This document shows positions 63,775-64,000 of a stretch of 64,000 bases of DNA, in pieces (within the stretch, counting starts at the first letter, position 1; each line of letters opens with the position of its first letter). Source of the DNA: Zychaea mexicana (Eukaryota > Mucoromycota > Mucoromycetes > Mucorales > Lichtheimiaceae); the NCBI RefSeq assembly GCF_025766255.1, contig NW_026516673.1, forward strand, positions 496,001 to 560,000, in the 5' to 3' direction. Under the pieces are notes generated by a model. The model searched no databases, had not been told where the DNA came from, and was given only the letters and a program-made list of their open reading frames with translations. The position numbers and the translations under genes are program-made.

Positions 63775-64000
63775 ATGAAACGCTCATTAGACGACAATCA
63801 TTCACACGACTCCAAGAAATTCTGTTCACCGACAGAGAGATCCCCTCAGCAGCAACAACAACAGCAATCTAATTCCGTCACCATGAGCGCCACCGTATTA
63901 GATTACGTGCGCGACATCATTCAGGATCTCGACCAACGTCATCTTGATCACTGCCTCAGCAAACAGCTTACTCGTGATACCCTAGGCAACTTGCAACCGG
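63775..64000 (+). CDS. Unidentified protein, 5' part only (runs off the window)
   Basis: An open frame of 75 codons from ATG at 63775 to the edge. It begins MKRSLDDNHSHDSKKF, then has a Gln run (seven Gln), then a helical segment VLDYVRDIIQDLDQRHLDHCLSKQL. The Lys/Arg-Lys start and acidic/basic mix suggest a nuclear protein, but no family is recognised. The upstream pyrimidine-rich leader fits a promoter. A second in-frame ATG lies just after the Gln run. Confidence 0.6.
   Translation, partial: MKRSLDDNHSHDSKKFCSPTERSPQQQQQQQSNSVTMSATVLDYVRDIIQDLDQRHLDHCLSKQLTRDTLGNLQP

Overview
The window is a eukaryotic, most likely fungal, segment. The genes are cut by many short introns (about 50-110 bp, GT...AG plus at least two GC...AG introns). 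Intergenic DNA is AT-rich with microsatellites, and promoters often carry a plain TATA box. Several proteins have fungal-only architectures: Zn2Cys6 regulator, Dal5/ACS-type permease, Rsc9-type ARID-RFX protein, Pdx1, SH3/RA polarity protein and a UPF0658-like membrane protein. Gene style and polyQ/polyN-rich proteins suggest an early-diverging mould such as a Mucorales species. That placement is inference; no rRNA or tRNA gene was recognised.

Layout. 0-3.2 kb: the 3' part of a gene with a GPS2-like coiled coil, then a convergent SAM-dependent methyltransferase with an N-myristoylation-type start. 4.2-11.8 kb: a decayed ALG1 copy and, about 5.6 kb away in the same orientation, an intact ALG1. 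Between them lies a small secreted six-cysteine peptide gene with a cystine-knot-like spacing. 11.8-16.8 kb: gene-poor. 16.8-18.5 kb: an ADP-ribosylglycohydrolase-fold protein with damaged metal-ligand motifs. 20.5-22.4 kb: an ACS-family permease. 22.4-26.8 kb: gene-poor, with a palindrome cluster near 23.4-23.6 kb.

26.8-37.5 kb: an apparent aromatic-acid (gentisate) catabolic cluster. A gentisate 1,2-dioxygenase-like cupin and an FAD hydroxylase are divergently transcribed. They are followed by a fumarylacetoacetate-hydrolase-family enzyme that is itself divergent from a Zn2Cys6 regulator. A CENP-V/GFA-fold protein (38.7-39.2 kb) lies just beyond. Together they could hydroxylate an aromatic acid to gentisate, open the ring and hydrolyse the product to central metabolites. 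No maleylpyruvate isomerase was seen.

40-54 kb: a compact block on the + strand of housekeeping genes: an Mms22/Mus7-like repair scaffold preceded by two MCB boxes, Rsc9, an SH3/Ras-association polarity protein, and the pyruvate dehydrogenase E3-binding protein Pdx1. 54-60.4 kb: gene-poor. 60.4-62.4 kb: a nine-exon multi-pass membrane protein on the minus strand. The right edge (63.8 kb) holds the start of an unidentified gene.

Gene models were built by hand from splice motifs and reading-frame continuity. Unless noted, the exons sum to an open frame.
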